Origin: Allodiplogaster sudhausi
Lineage: Eukaryota > Nematoda > Chromadorea > Rhabditida > Diplogasteridae
Direction of reading: 5' to 3'
Length of the DNA stretch: 64,000 bases
Assembly: GCA_945643635.1 (NCBI GenBank)
Contig: CALZFC010000111.1
Location: forward strand, 697,501-761,500
The stretch's first letter is position 1, and each line of letters starts with the position of its first letter. Below the pieces are notes generated by a model. It worked only from the letters and a program-made list of their open reading frames with translations. It was not told the DNA's origin and searched no databases. This document shows positions 1-12,021 of the stretch, piece after piece. A program made the position numbers and the translations under genes.

Positions 1-544
1 CTGTCGGGATGCTTTTCTTCATGATTGTCGTTCTCGTCATCGCCATTATCATCAGCAAGTGGAGGATGAATAAGGTAGACGAACAATGGACAGGAAGAGA
101 GAGATAGGTAGATAGAAATAGGAAGAGAGAAAGAGAGAGTGAGAGAGAGAGAGAGAGAGCGATTGACAAGACAAACAGGAAGAGCGAGGGAAATTGGTAG
201 AAAAGCGAGAACGAGCGATCGAGAGAAAGAGAGAAATCGATAAAAGGAAGAGAGAGAAAGAGAGAGAGAAAATAGACCGATAGAGAGAAAACAAAAACAT
301 AGGAGAAGGAGGGAAAGAGAACGATAGAGGAAAGAAAAAGAGAGGAGATGAAAATATCGAAGAATCGCGAAAAATGGAAATTGCCTTGAGATCTTCGGCG
401 TAATAATGATTCTATCGTACTGCGGATTCTGCGTGTTCTCTGTCTCTCTAGAGACTGACCATCTCCACTGCCCTCTCAACCTCTGCTGACTCTTCTTCTT
501 CTTCTTCCACAATCCACTCTTCTGTATATAACTTCTTACCCTGA
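1..544 (+). CDS. 3' end of a single-pass membrane protein gene (partial)
   Basis: Two exons are visible. The first (to 74) opens in frame 3 and encodes a hydrophobic helix (GMLFFMIVVLVIAIII) followed by a basic stop-transfer stretch (SKWRMNK), then a GT donor at 75. A GA-rich intron follows, and a TCTCTAG acceptor at 451 leads to a 31-codon exon ending in TGA at 542-544. The tail is rich in Ser (ADSSSSSST) and ends VYNFLP. Phases match (0/0). This looks like the transmembrane segment and short cytoplasmic tail of a type I membrane protein. The extracellular part lies outside the window, so the family cannot be named. A different 3' acceptor is possible. Confidence 0.45.
75..451. repeat. GA-rich low-complexity intron
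   Basis: Imperfect (GA)n, GAGAGAAA and related purine runs between 100 and 350, inside the intron of the partial membrane-protein gene. No coding signal. The long open frame on the complement (Leu/Ser-rich) is a repeat translation. Confidence 0.7.
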
Positions 545-987
545 ACGGTGCTCTCCCACAATCCGAATGAAGACAAGTCTCAATCTGTCCATCTGTTCCC
601 CTCCATCTCAAGCCCTTCTCACATTTCCGGTATTCCCTTCAGACACGACATAATCGTCCCATAATTTTCTATCGTTGCGCAGCTTCACTTTGCCAATTTC
701 CTTTAGCTGAAACGAGTGCTCCATAATAACAGAAAATTTTCATTCCATGAGTTTAATTTAACAAGAAAGGAAAAAAAGGATTCATTAAATAAGAGCCGTC
801 ATTCATCTGTACAACAACACTTCATATAAAGAAACGGTAATGTTACTTATTAAGGGTAGAGCGTAAACTTAAACTTTATGTAGACTCAATATTTAACTTG
901 CACTCACATCACCAGCAATCCGTCCACATTTCCGAGATCGTGAAACAATAGTAACTTATTGTTAGCAAAGAAAATCCCTCGCCCGTT
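545..987. other. convergent 3' intergenic region
   Basis: AT-rich spacer between the 3' end of the partial plus-strand gene and the 3' end of NCBP1 on the minus strand. I see no conserved coding signal here; presumably 3' UTRs of both genes. Confidence 0.5.
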
Positions 988-3900
988 TTAATTCCGAAGT
1001 GCCTGGAACTCCTGGAAGACTTTGACAACTTGAGAGCTAATCTCTGGGTTCGAGAAAATGCTCTCGTCCATCACAGATGTGAAGTTGAGAAGAATAGATT
1101 GATGTTGCAGGAAGACCTGAAAACCCATTTTCATCATACTTACTTCCGGTTAATTTAATCGATAAAAAAAGCTTTTGTAAATAGTATTCCTCCGTAAATG
1201 TCAGCACAAAACAGAGAACAAAAAATTAGCAAAAGGAAGAAGAACATAATGATGTTTGATCTGACTTGTCTCAGTCTGCCAACGACAAGATTGAACCAAG
1301 GAGAGACGGAAGACTCTCCAGCAGCCGTTGCTTCTCTCTCGTGCATGCTCAGATTTACGGCAAATTTCTTAAATGACCAATAAGGGCCGCATTATAAAAG
1401 GTCAGAAAACGAACCAGCATGACATCGAGGAAGACGTTCTTCTGCGTTTCAATTAGACTCTCTACCTATAATATCCGTGTTATGATGAAACAGATAACAA
1501 TATCAAACAGTGAATCAGCGGACCTCGGCTTTCTTCGCGTCGAGTGCAAAATCGCCTCCTTCCTCGTTTCCTTCCTCCTCCATCTAAGATGTATTCTCTA
1601 TTAAAATGCATGGATTATGTTATAATTATTATCCTTAAGAATAAGGGCAGCAAATCGCGAGAAAATAAAAATGACCTTTGCATCATCGCCATCTTCATTG
1701 CCGTCCTCTTCCTTCTTCTTTCTCTCCTCCTTTTTCTTCTCTGCTTCCCTTGCCATCTCTTCCAGGTCTCTCTTGCATTTAGCAACGTGCTTGGACAGCT
1801 TGCTAAGAGCCCCGTTCAGAGCTTCCCACACCCACTGCCGGCCGTGCTCGTCCTCAACAATGAATTCGGTCCTTCCTCTCACTCTCTCTCTCTCCTCTCT
1901 CTCTTCTAACCTTAAGTCCCTCAAAAACCCATTCAATGACAACTGCAACATCCAGAATCTGCATCTTCAGAAGCTTATCCACGAGCACGAGCATCATCTA
2001 AACAGAAACAGTGGATGTTTATTTGGAATTAGCGAACAAATTAGCGATTTTATTATTACCTATCCTCAAAACTTTCAACAATCTTTCATTGGCTGCTGTG
2101 TTTCTGGCACGTACAATCTAATTACTTCTGTGGAACCAGAAGACAACAAATATAGAAGAATGAAATGATGCCTGCTGGTTGTTATGCCATGACTTGAAGA
2201 GAGTAGCTAGCAGAACTTGCTGCATCTCCTCGTTGCTCCCGGCCACTTCTTTCAGTGTTCGGTGATATCTGTCAAAGTATATCGAAGTTATGAAGAAAAG
2301 GAAAATATTAGTAATGACAAATGAAAAGAAAGAAACCGCGTGAGAGCAGCAAAGTTGTGGCTGAATGACTTGGACGCGAGTTTGAGAAGGACAGCGAAGA
2401 CGACGGAGAATGCCTCGGGGTCGAAGTCGGCCGCGGTCTTCTCTTCCTCTTCCCCCTCTGCGGCAGCCTTCAAATGGACTCTTCTTCCAAGAGAGAACAA
2501 CAAAGAACCCAACCTGTCTCAGCTCGCCAATCATGTCCTCTGCCGAGATCTTCGCTTGGAAGAGCTCTTGGAAGTGACGAGCGCGGCCCGCATCAGGGCT
2601 TTCTTCTAAAAGAACAACTGAATGTTCTCTTGTCTCTCGTGTAACTCTCTGACCATCGCTGTATGGATACTGAATGTCTGGCTTGGCAGGGAGGAGTCGC
2701 GAGTGAGTGGCGGGGAGGATCTCGACCATCCTCTCGTAGTATGCAAAGCGCATGCACTTCTGCACCACTTCTCGTGCGAAGCACAGCTTCGAGTTAAAAT
2801 CATCTGCCTAAGAGGTTAAGCTTGCTCACTTTTATTCACTACATTTTGAAGCAGCCATTATATTCTTCCTTGCTGAAAAAAAACATTACCTCTAAACAGT
2901 CAACCCAGTCCTGCCAGGACCAGCGGTACTGGAAATTGGAGAGATGGTACGAGAACCAGTCAACGAATCTGGCAAAGAACGGCATTAACTAAATCGGTTG
3001 AAGAAAATGACCGAGAGAATCTTCAGAATTCCTCATTCACCTGTCAAGACACTCCGGTTGCATTGTCTCCGATCTCTCGTAGAGAAGTTCTGCAGCCTGA
3101 GCCAGCACCTGAAAACAGGACATGAAAAGAAGTAAAGGAAAGGAATGGAAAGTGAAATGACCTGGGGCATTGTGTTCGGCTGCATTCGGCACATTTCAAT
3201 GAGGAGACTGCCGTAGAAGATTCTGCAAAATACATTTTCTCAATATGCGATACGATGGTTTTTTTGTTTAAATTAAACTAAAAGAGAATAAGATTGTAAC
3301 ATTAGCCTTATTGTAAAGACCAACCCAGGTTGAGGCGAAGCCGGGAGTTGGAAAAGTCGACCAAAGATTGTCTCCAGAATCACGTAGGCCAATGGAACTT
3401 TTGCCTTGTGCACGTAATTCAGAAGTGCTTCGGCACTAAAGAAAATAATCGTCGTATCCAAAAAATTTATGGCATTAAATGGTAAAGTTGAGAAATGATA
3501 TGCCCAGTGAAATAAAGGGGATACTGTACCAGTCTTTTCGGTTGAGTTCGTTTAGATCAATAATCCAGCCGAGCTCATCTTCCACTAGGAATCTCTCTAT
3601 GGAGTGCACTCCCGGCAGAACGGGACCCTGCATAACACAAGAAATTGAAAGAACTTGAACAAGCCAGGAAACTATTTATGTACAATTCAATGTTGCAATT
3701 TCTTAAATATTTATGCTTGTGCTAACATCTTCCGGGCAGTCCGCATAGTCGAAAAGACGGAAGACAACCCATGGCAGAGGGTAGACAACCTGAGCAGAGT
3801 GAGGAGGCGGCGTTAGCCTGAAAAGGATATATCCATAAATATTAAAAGAAACAGCTCAATATCACAGGCTTATAATTTTTATTTTGAGTGAGAAGGGGCC

Positions 3901-5485
3901 AAAATGGAAGATACATTTGGGAATTTTTTATATCAATAACCTTGATTTCACATATTGTGTTGGCTTAAGTTAAGATTGTTTTAGTTGGATATAGTAACGA
4001 ACGTGGGAAGATTGTGCTGGAGTGCGTCGGCCAAAGTTGCATCGAAGGCAACGTACAGACGACTGATGTGCTTCTCCTCAAATCACAACATGATAACAAT
4101 TACAGTAATCCCGTGTTGCAAGTGAATAATTTTTTTAATGAAGGATAATTTAAAGGATAAGGATAATGAATGAAAATTGCCTGCCAAGCAGCTGAAGAGA
4201 GTTGTTTGATCTGAGCGAGAAGACACTCGAGGTAATCCTCTTGCTCGTGAGGAGTCGAGGCTGACCACACTCGGAGCATCTCAATCACACAACAAGAATA
4301 ATAAAGGATTCTTCGGCTAGTTAAAAGAAACACTTAAAGTAGGAAAACGTGATGAAGAAATAAGAAATGACTAAACCAACATTGGCATGGCTGCGGTCTC
4401 GCTGCTGCACGTAGTTATCAATTCCACTCATCAGATTCTGCAGTTCTTCCTGAAGACAAACCATGAAGAATCATCGAGACGTGCATTACAAAAAGAAACC
4501 TTCTTCTTTTCATTGAGTTCTGCTCCGATCCATGGCAAAGATCGCAGGATGGAAAACACGAACCAATCAGATCGAACCTGCAGATCAAGACAAAAGTTTT
4601 ATTAGCGGAAATGAAAAAGAACACTAACGAGACCTGAGGAACTCCCTCTTGGGATGCTGCTTCCAGAAGGCCTTCGAGGAATTCAATGACTGACGTCAGC
4701 GAAAGCACGCGGCAATTTCCCAGAGCGCACACAAAGGTAATCTAAAATAAGACTATTTTAAAAGAACACTATGGACCTTAAAATAGTACAAGATTGCATG
4801 CGTGGCGAAATTGGGCTTTGTCCAGCGTTTCTTGCAGCTCATTCACGATCTTCTCGACTATCTAAAGCACAATAAGAATTTGAATAGTTAAACAAATTTA
4901 GAAGGCATTCAGTGCAAACGAAACACTTTTCGTTATCGAAATTATCGTCTTATCAACAAAACTAAAATTAAAATGCTCGACCTCTCCGCCGAAATTGTAG
5001 TTCTTGGCGTTGAGCAGGCCAACCAAAGTGGAGTAAACAGTCAGTTTGTCGGGTAAATGTTTGGCGCACTCTGTCACGGCCTCAATTATCCGCGGACCAT
5101 GCTTCTCCAGATCCTGATCGAACGAATCAGCCATGTAGCAGTTGAAACAAAAACAGGAATAACTTGCTCATGCTGAATATGGAATGAAACGGACCTGCTC
5201 AAGAAGCGCAACGAGACCTTCTAGATTAGACTCCAGTGACGTACCGCCAGTCTGAATGAAGAAACCGATTCCAGCCAATCCCATTTCCACAGCACCTCAC
5301 CTTATCTCCAACATGTCGGATCAGATCGACAATCCTTTTCTCCAATTCACTCGCGGCCGGCGGAGCACGACGGCGCTTCGCTTCGAAATCATCATCCTCT
5401 GAAAAAGAAAACAATCTAGTACGCGCACCATGCAGGGATGTAAAAACCTACCTTCAGCATGTCTTCTGCGATTAGGAGGGTTCAT
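988..5485 (-). CDS. NCBP1: Nuclear cap-binding protein subunit 1 (CBP80)
   Basis: Large subunit of the nuclear cap-binding complex, which with CBP20 binds the m7G cap of Pol II transcripts and couples capping to splicing, export and decay. About a dozen exons read on the minus strand match CBP80 end to end: start [11 protein letters not shown] at 5485 with an acidic then KRRR stretch (bipartite NLS-like); the MIF4G region [20 protein letters not shown] (near 5000); [20 protein letters not shown] block (near 4230); [15 protein letters not shown] (near 3330); the [18 protein letters not shown] block (near 2750); the [13 protein letters not shown] block (near 2350); and a C-terminus [20 protein letters not shown], stop TAA at 988-990. 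The first exon is only 34 nt (5452-5485) and joins in phase. Introns are mostly 45-150 nt. Exon boundaries are approximate; identity is firm. Confidence 0.93.
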
Positions 5486-5820
5486 CTTTTCCTGGAAAAT
5501 AGAATACTGAAAAATAAGTCACAAAACGATACAGTGAAAAAATTTAGAGATTCGGAAGGAGCTGCAGGAAAATGTTCGAAAAACCGCTCTATAATAATCC
5601 GCCTAGTATGACCGGAAATTAGTTAATTTTCCAGTATTTTTAAGAAATATATATTAAGTAGTAAACGGTGACTGTAGTTTATAGCTGATCTGCTCGGCAT
5701 GATTTCGTAGTCGAATGGAAGCGGGCATTTGATTTTAAATTGCCGAGTAGTCTGGTTTGTCCCACCATCTGCTGCGGTGGTGGACAAAACGTGCCAGTCA
5801 ATTTCTTCATTTCCTCACCG
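5486..5820. promoter_or_regulatory. NCBP1 upstream / divergent promoter region
   Basis: Short AT-rich gap upstream of NCBP1. The MULE-like element (from 5830) has inserted between NCBP1 and the divergently transcribed FIT gene, so this stretch and 7740-7772 were probably one shared intergenic promoter. No clear TATA box seen. Confidence 0.4.
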
Positions 5821-5829
5821 TGATTGATG
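5821..5829. repeat. 9-bp target site duplication, left copy
   Basis: TGATTGATG immediately outside the left inverted repeat, identical to 7731-7739 on the right side. Directly readable and the strongest evidence that 5830-7730 arrived as one insertion. Confidence 0.85.
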
Positions 5830-6309
5830 GGCAGTTAATCTTTTGCACGCTGCACGCTGCACGCTGCACGCCCTTAAAAAGTGATATATTGCACGTTACA
5901 CGCCAACATTTGTGATTTTTTGCACGCTGCACGCCTTTTGTTACTTTTTTACACGCTGCACGCCAACTGGTCGAATTTTTTTGCACGCCGCACGCCAAAA
6001 AAATTTTTTTCCTTGATTGGGGTTTTAATCGTATTCAGTAGTTTTATAGTAGTTTTTTCTCACTATTTTAGTCTCTTTCTCTACTTTCTGTCCTCCTTTA
6101 CTCCCTCTTCTAACTTCTTCTCACTCTATACTCTGTTTCATAGATTCATTCTTCCGGAATAAAAAGAAACAACCATATAAGAGAAATGAGAACGGCAGTT
6201 TGCAGGGAAAGATGAGATGACACAAGGAACGAGAGATAGCCTCGTCAAACATATAATCTGAGCAACTAGGAGATGTATGAGAATTCAGACAAGGGGAGGC
6301 TAGATCCTA

Positions 6310-6420
6310 TTGCTGGTCTCCGAGTCGTCGCTGCATTTCTTCAGCCACAACTTGAACAGGCGGCAGTTCGTGGCAGTCATTCCCGCATTCGAAGCTGAGG
6401 CAGTGGCCGCATTCGCACTC
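6310..6420 (-). pseudogene. Decayed mirror copy of the Ariadne fragment in the left arm
   Basis: The minus strand of the left inverted repeat carries the same captured segment (SFECGND recognisable), but after the first part the frame is broken relative to the right arm. The two copies lie in inverted orientation as parts of the TIRs. The difference between the arms shows that they have diverged since the element formed. Confidence 0.6.
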
Positions 6421-7111
6421 TGCCCTCCCTCTCTTTCTCTCTGCACCGTTTCCCTTCCTCTCTGCTCTATGAGACGAGAAAACAGAAGAGGAAGAAAAGG
6501 TGACAGAGAGCGAGGAGAAGGGGAAGGGTTTATCTTAGAGAAAGAGAGCGAGGAGAAGGGGAAGGGTTTTTCTTATGGTTAGAGAAAAAAAATCACTTGG
6601 ATCGTACGCTTCTTTGTGGATCTGAACTTCTCCGAGAACGTCTGCATAACATCTATGACGCGAATTATAAGCAGCGCAAGGTGTGTAGGGAGAGTCGACA
6701 CTCTTTTGGATCTTCGTCGGTGGGGAGCGTCATTAAGAGACGACTACAGTAGCAGCAGCAGTCAAGGAGCCGAGTGGACACACACACTCTCTCTCTCTCT
6801 CTCTCTTTTCTTTCTCTCGTTCATCCCCTCCCTTTATCCTCGCTCTCTGTCACCTCTTCTGCCTTCTTGACTCTTCATCGCCAGAGAAGCGATGGCGAGA
6901 TATACGAAACAGCCAATGAAGATCTCTTCGATCCGTTGAGTCGTTCCGACGAATTAGAAGAACTGCTTACAAGCTTCATCCTTCGGTTCGGAGGAGCTGT
7001 AGAGTGAACAGGCTCACTTGGCTATCATCTTCCATAAGATTATAGATAGAGCAGAGAGAAAGAGAGGAAAATAGGACGGTGCAGTGAGAAAGAGAGGGAG
7101 GTCAGAGATTG

Positions 7112-7240
7112 TGCAGTGCGAATTCGACCACTGCTGCTTCGAATGCGGGAATGACTGGCACGAGCCCGTGAACTGCCGCCTACTGATGTTGTGGCTGAAG
7201 AAGTGCAGCGACGACTCGGAGACCAGCTATCCCAAGTGCC
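7112..7240 (+). pseudogene. Ariadne-type RBR E3 ligase fragment inside the transposon arm
   Basis: Translation gives [13 protein letters not shown] followed by [11 protein letters not shown]. This matches the second zinc-binding half of the IBR domain of Ariadne-1 (FNCGENWHDPVKC...IKKCDDDSETS in animal ARIH1, recalled from family knowledge). A GA-rich run ending in CAG precedes it, like an intron acceptor, so it may have been captured as genomic exon plus intron. A few codons after SETS the frame reaches a TAG stop. Only about 40 codons of a 500-aa protein are present, so this is a captured fragment, not a working ligase. Confidence 0.7.
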
Positions 7241-7730
7241 TGGTTCTACTGTAGGAGCAATTCCCTTCCCTTTTCATAATTCGCTAGTGCCTCCTATTAC
7301 TGCTTCGCCGCTTCTAGCCTTCCCTTGTCTGAATTCTCAATGATCTCATAGTTGCTCAGATTATATATTTGACGAGGCTAACTCTCGTTCTTTGTGTCAT
7401 CTCATCTTTCCCTGCACTCTGCCGTTCTCATTTCTCTTAGAGCGAGAAGAAGTTAGAAGAGGGAGTAAAGGAGGACAGGAAGTAGAGAAAGAGACTAAAA
7501 ATAGTAAGAAAAAACTACTATAAAACTACTGAATACGATTAAAACCCCAATCAGGAAAAAAAAATTTTTTGGCGTGCGGCGTGCAAAAAATTTCGAACAG
7601 TTGGCGTGCAGCGTGTAAAAAAGTAACAAAAGGCGTGCAGCGTGCAAAAAAGCACAAATGTTGGCGTGCAGCGTGCAATATATCACTTTTTAAGGGCGTG
7701 CAGCGTGCAGCGTGCAAAAGATTAATTGCC

Positions 7731-7739
7731 TGATTGATG
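7731..7739. repeat. 9-bp target site duplication, right copy
   Basis: TGATTGATG immediately outside the right inverted repeat; partner of 5821-5829. Confidence 0.85.
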
Positions 7740-7772
7740 TTGCCGCATTCTAACCGTCAGTTGTGTTGAGGG

Positions 7773-9331
7773 ATGGCATCGCCAACTTCTCCCGAGAATC
7801 GCCGAGCCAGCGTGCGGCGGCCAGCGAGTGCCCGAGCTCCGAATGCACTCCTCGGCATCTTCATCGCGGTCAGCCTTCCATCCTTCTGCATTTCTGTCCT
7901 AACTTTCTCTTGGTTATGATCATGGTTTAGATGGCGACGATGTATTTGTCCATCAATGCTCGTCGCAAAGCAATGATTTATCTCGTCTGGGTTATGGTCC
8001 TTTCAATCATGGGAGGATTGTACGAGTTTCCTGAATTCTCACTCACTCAAGTTGGTCTTTGTTATTTCTTGTCTTTAATTTCATGAGAAGTATACTCCAA
8101 GTGAGGTTGAATATTTGATGATTGCAGAAATCATCATTCTTGAACCAATGGGGAGTGAAGATCGGATGGTTCTGGACGTTGATTACTGTGACACCGTTCG
8201 TGTGGTACGTCGGCAAGGCACACTACAGGTTTGGCGAATTCAACTACTTCGCTGTCGTTTGCCATCGCATTATAGCGTATTTATTCCTATGATTTCCTTT
8301 TCTTTCATCACATGGAAACTGCTCAGTTATTTATTCCGTTACAGAGACAGAGACAACAAGTTGATTGATTCTATGCGTCTTGTTGTGGCTACGGGACTCT
8401 GGTACTTCACGGTTCAGATGTAAGTTTTCCTTCATCCGTTCTAGGAGCATCAAGGTGGAAGTTAGGATGCTTGACTCGACTCATTTCAGATTTCATAGAG
8501 TTTTGGCTGCAACTGCATACTGTAACAATTCACCCACTCTCTCTCGAGCTAGTTAGTTACTATATATATATATACTTCTTCACTGGATTTTGAGAATTAA
8601 TTTATTGACAGAGTGCAGTGAAGGAGGAGGTGTGTGGGTGCCCGGGATTGACATTTCTGGCCACTGTTTCCTCATGGTCTTCTCCATTCTCATAATTGTG
8701 GAAGAGGTGTGTGCTTCTTTTTTACATTCCTTCCAAACAACTTATTCATGCATCCCAACTTGTTTTTGTCTATTACTTCGAGATAAAAGGAAATAATTGT
8801 TTCAGTCCTCAGCATTTCGTGTATATTTGAACACGAGTCGCGAGAGACCCCAGACGACGAAACCATTCGACCTCCTCGTGCACGTCTTCTTCATCGCCAT
8901 GTTCATGCTTCACGTCTTCTGGGTTTCTATCACAAATCTTCTTCATTTTAGTTTATATCACCATTGTAAACAAGTTGTCCATAAGCCATTTTACCTTTAA
9001 AATCTAATTTTGCATACCAACAGGATTTCCAACTTGTCATCTCTGCGCTCTACTACCACACAGTCTTCGACAAGGTGCTTATTTGTGGTTAAATAAATTG
9101 CATTTATTAACTTGCATTGTTGAAAAATAGTTAGGATTGAGTTAAAATGGACAGAGCGACCCACGAGACATAGTCTGTCAGGTGGCGGGAGTGGGCGCGG
9201 CAGTGGGTTGCTGGTCTCTGAGCTACCGAATTCTCTATCGCCACGGGGTTCTCCGCTCGCCCCTCTCAGCCACTTCTGGGAACTCTGGCAGAAGGCAGAG
9301 TCACGTGCAAGGCACCAGCAAGGCGAGGTAG
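7773..9331 (+). CDS. FITM2: Fat storage-inducing transmembrane protein (FIT family)
   Basis: ER membrane protein needed for lipid-droplet budding; family members act as lipid-phosphatase-related acyl-CoA diphosphatases. Exons on the plus strand give MASPTSPENRRASVRR at 7773, a first membrane helix, then LNQWGVKIGWFWTLITVTPF (about 8130), LVVATGLWYFTVQ (about 8390), and the family hallmark PGIDISGHCFLMVFSILIIV (8640-8700), whose His is the first catalytic residue in FIT2. Further helices (HVFFIAMFMLHVFW; ALYYHTVFDK) and a last exon with CWSLSYRILYRHGVLRSPLS follow. TAG at 9329-9331. Several introns of 50-150 nt. The last 20 residues are unlike other FITs, so the final exon end is less certain. 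Transcribed away from NCBP1. Confidence 0.88.
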
Positions 9332-9871
9332 GGTTGGGCGGTGTCTTCTTCTCATAGATTATAGACCATCTCAATTGGTTATTCTTTCGCTCAGTGTTTA
9401 TCATTCTGCTAGGAGCAATGTGCTTTATTGGTGTAATATAGAAAAAGTGGCCAATAACATGCTCGTCGGCTAGTCTTTCGATGTCAGAAGTGTGAATGCT
9501 TGCTTGCATTGTTTTGTTTGTTTTAAATATCTGCAATACCTTTCGGGCATTTTCAAAGTGAAATTGAATCACAAACTATTTGATCTATTTCCTTTGTGAG
9601 GTTTGACCTAATACTTGCTTTGTTTCTTGTCTTAAGAAGTTCTAATAAATTATGATTGAAGGAGATGGTCGTTGGTCATTTGTTATCTAGAAAAGGTATG
9701 CAAGAAAAGAAGAATAAAGAGAAAACGAAATGCCTGGGACGAGAATGGAGGAGTCAGTCACCTCGTGGTGTAATTTCTCCATCAATGACGAATAGTGTTT
9801 CAGTGTGTACCCGAAAGTCCTCTCGCATCTCTAGTATATGCTTTCTCCTCTCGCTCTCTCTCTTTCACTCA

Positions 9872-9902
<31 letters not shown>

Positions 9903-12021
9903 ACTCTCCGTTTATATCCCTAGTCTTCTGTGCCTCCCCTAATGTGCAACGCATGTCTCCTCTCCCAATACCTTTGAAGAAGCTATTCGTTCATTTAATT
10001 AGTCGCCGGCATTGAAGTGTTATTTTTTGTCTGTATCTCTCAGAGCTCATCTGTCCCATTAGCCCATTTGGCAGCCGTCGCTGTTTTCATGGGTCCTGCC
10101 TTCTTCTCTTCCAAGCCTCCTGGGCCTTTTTGTGGAGTCGACTGTACACAAATTATTGCGCCGTAGAGAATTATTTTATGCGCCCAAAAAATATTTTGAC
10201 GCGCTCATATTAAAATAACAATACTATTTACAAATGCAACCTACAAAATCGATGAGATGTTCCTTTCAGTTTGCTTCTGTGAAATCTGAGAGACGCCTTC
10301 GTCCTCCCTCATTTTAGTTGTTCCCATTTATGGTTGCAGAAGGAGGGAGAGTGACAGAAATTACTTGCCCTTTTCCGTATAGTCCGCAGTTCATTCTCAT
10401 ATGGAATCTCCATTGGCTGCTGGGATTGCATTGGAAGGGGAAGAAGAATGAATTTGTGTATGCCAGACAAGGAAATTCGTGCTCCCTCCACCGCGCCACA
10501 TGGCCGAATCTTCAATAACATAACCACGAAGTACACCATCTCCGTACTCCATCTCCTCCCTCCCCTCGATGCTTCTCCCGCTCACTCTAGCCTAGACCTT
10601 ATCTATCGCGCGCTCTCTTTCTCTCTCTCTCTCTCTCTTTCCCTCTCTCTCCCTATCTCAATTTCTCGTCCTCTTTTAAATTCTTATTTCGTACACTTCC
10701 GTTTATCCTTTAATCTTCATCTTCATGTTTCACCATTCCTATGAGTTGTTTTATTTGCTCTCATTCTCTGTTGCTGTCTCCCTCTCACATTCTATTTATT
10801 TTCCTCTCTCTCACTCGCACACTCTCTACTATTGCGAAGGTTCTCCCCCTCCTCTTCAGAAGTCAATTGTCAAATAATTCACACACGGCTTCCATTTGCC
10901 TATTTGGCCACTTCATATAGATTTCTCTTCCAAATGACATCACTCTGTCCTGTTAATTATAAACTTGTCTTAGTGCTGCTTGAGCTACGAACATTTGCAT
11001 TCTCTTCCGCTTCCTCTTCGAGAGGTGGGAGAACAAAGTTCGGATCTGATATTCCAGGCCGAGAGAAAGAGGGCATAGTCATATGGGCGGAAGGCTCCCG
11101 TGGCATGTGCAGTTCATTGACTCCCTCTGCTTCTTCCTTCTTCCAACCCTTCCACCCCCACCTTCTCAACAAGTCCGCGAATCCTTCCTTGCAACCCTTG
11201 AGTCTAGTTGCAGTTTCTTTCTCTCAGTTTCTCTTTCCTTCTTAATTCCTCACAATCTCTTTGTCTTTCTTTTCTTCGTCCTTTCTTTTTCACTGAACTC
11301 TGTAGGAACATCAGTTGGTACATTTTTAATTAATTTATTAATATTTTGAATAAAAAACACTTATCTTTCAGATGCCTTAAAATGGTGCATGTCTTGCAAT
11401 ATCCCTCATCTATGTCATCTCATATTCAAACTGTCTGCCTACTTCCCTCGTTTGAGCGACAAGAGAAAAGAAGACGGGGAGAAAGCAAAAAAAATCTGCT
11501 CACTTTTGATGCCCGTGGAATGTTTATGTATTTGAAGAAAGAAGCAGAGACTAGCTAATATCGTCCAAGCAGAGCACCCTTATGATTCCTGCCCATAATT
11601 TGCCATCGTTTACCCAAGTTTAGTACAAATAGATCTTGAACTCCCAGAGAATCTCTCTTTGCCTCTTTCATTTCCCTCCCTCTTTCTCTCTCTGTCCCTC
11701 TCATGAACTCTTAAACGCCAGCTTCGTGGATGTCAGATGTTCTTTACACCCTTGGCATCTCCTTCTACTCCCCCCCCCTGGGACCACTCCGTTCTCGCTT
11801 GCCCTTGTCTTTATCGGTAATGAGAGTGCGCAGTCCTTCTGTGCCTTGCTCTTCTCTGACAAAACAGCACGATTTCGTGCAAAAAATAAAGCAGCAAAAA
11901 GTTGGCCCTTCCATATCCAGGAATGAGCGATGTCGACAGTTGATGAAAGAGCAGAAGAACAGCCGAGCTTGGCTGCGAGGACACGATGGACGAGTCTGCT
12001 TGATCTCTCCCTTCTGACTTC
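9332..12021. other. long intergenic region with CT microsatellites
   Basis: Nearly 2.7 kb without a recognisable gene. It holds an AATAAA-like motif after FIT (9644), (CT)n runs at 9850-9905 and 10615-10660, and AT-rich spacers. An acceptor-like CTCTCAG followed by a 34-codon open stretch ending in TAG (10043-10165; includes HLAAVAVFMGPAFFSSKPPG) could be an exon, but I could not connect it to a start. Other open frames are Ser/Leu repeat translations. Confidence 0.45.

Larger units (their letters stand above)
5830..7730. mobile_element. MULE-like fold-back DNA transposon carrying a host gene fragment
   Basis: A 1901-bp element with long terminal inverted repeats: left arm about 5830-6475, right arm about 7045-7730. 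The outer 20 bp read GGCA(G/A)TTAATCTTTTGCACG on both ends. Just inside lie tandem GCACGCTGCACGC units. The element is flanked by a perfect 9-bp direct repeat TGATTGATG (5821-5829 and 7731-7739), which is the target duplication length typical of Mutator-like elements. Both arms contain the same segment related to an Ariadne RBR ligase exon. No transposase is present, so it is non-autonomous. The internal 6480-7040 region holds CT/GA runs and two short open stretches of unknown origin. Confidence 0.85.

Noticed and set aside
8997..9572. 191-aa minus-strand frame over the end of the FIT gene
   Set aside because: Antisense to FIT exons and 3' UTR; no recognised domain and no supporting signals.
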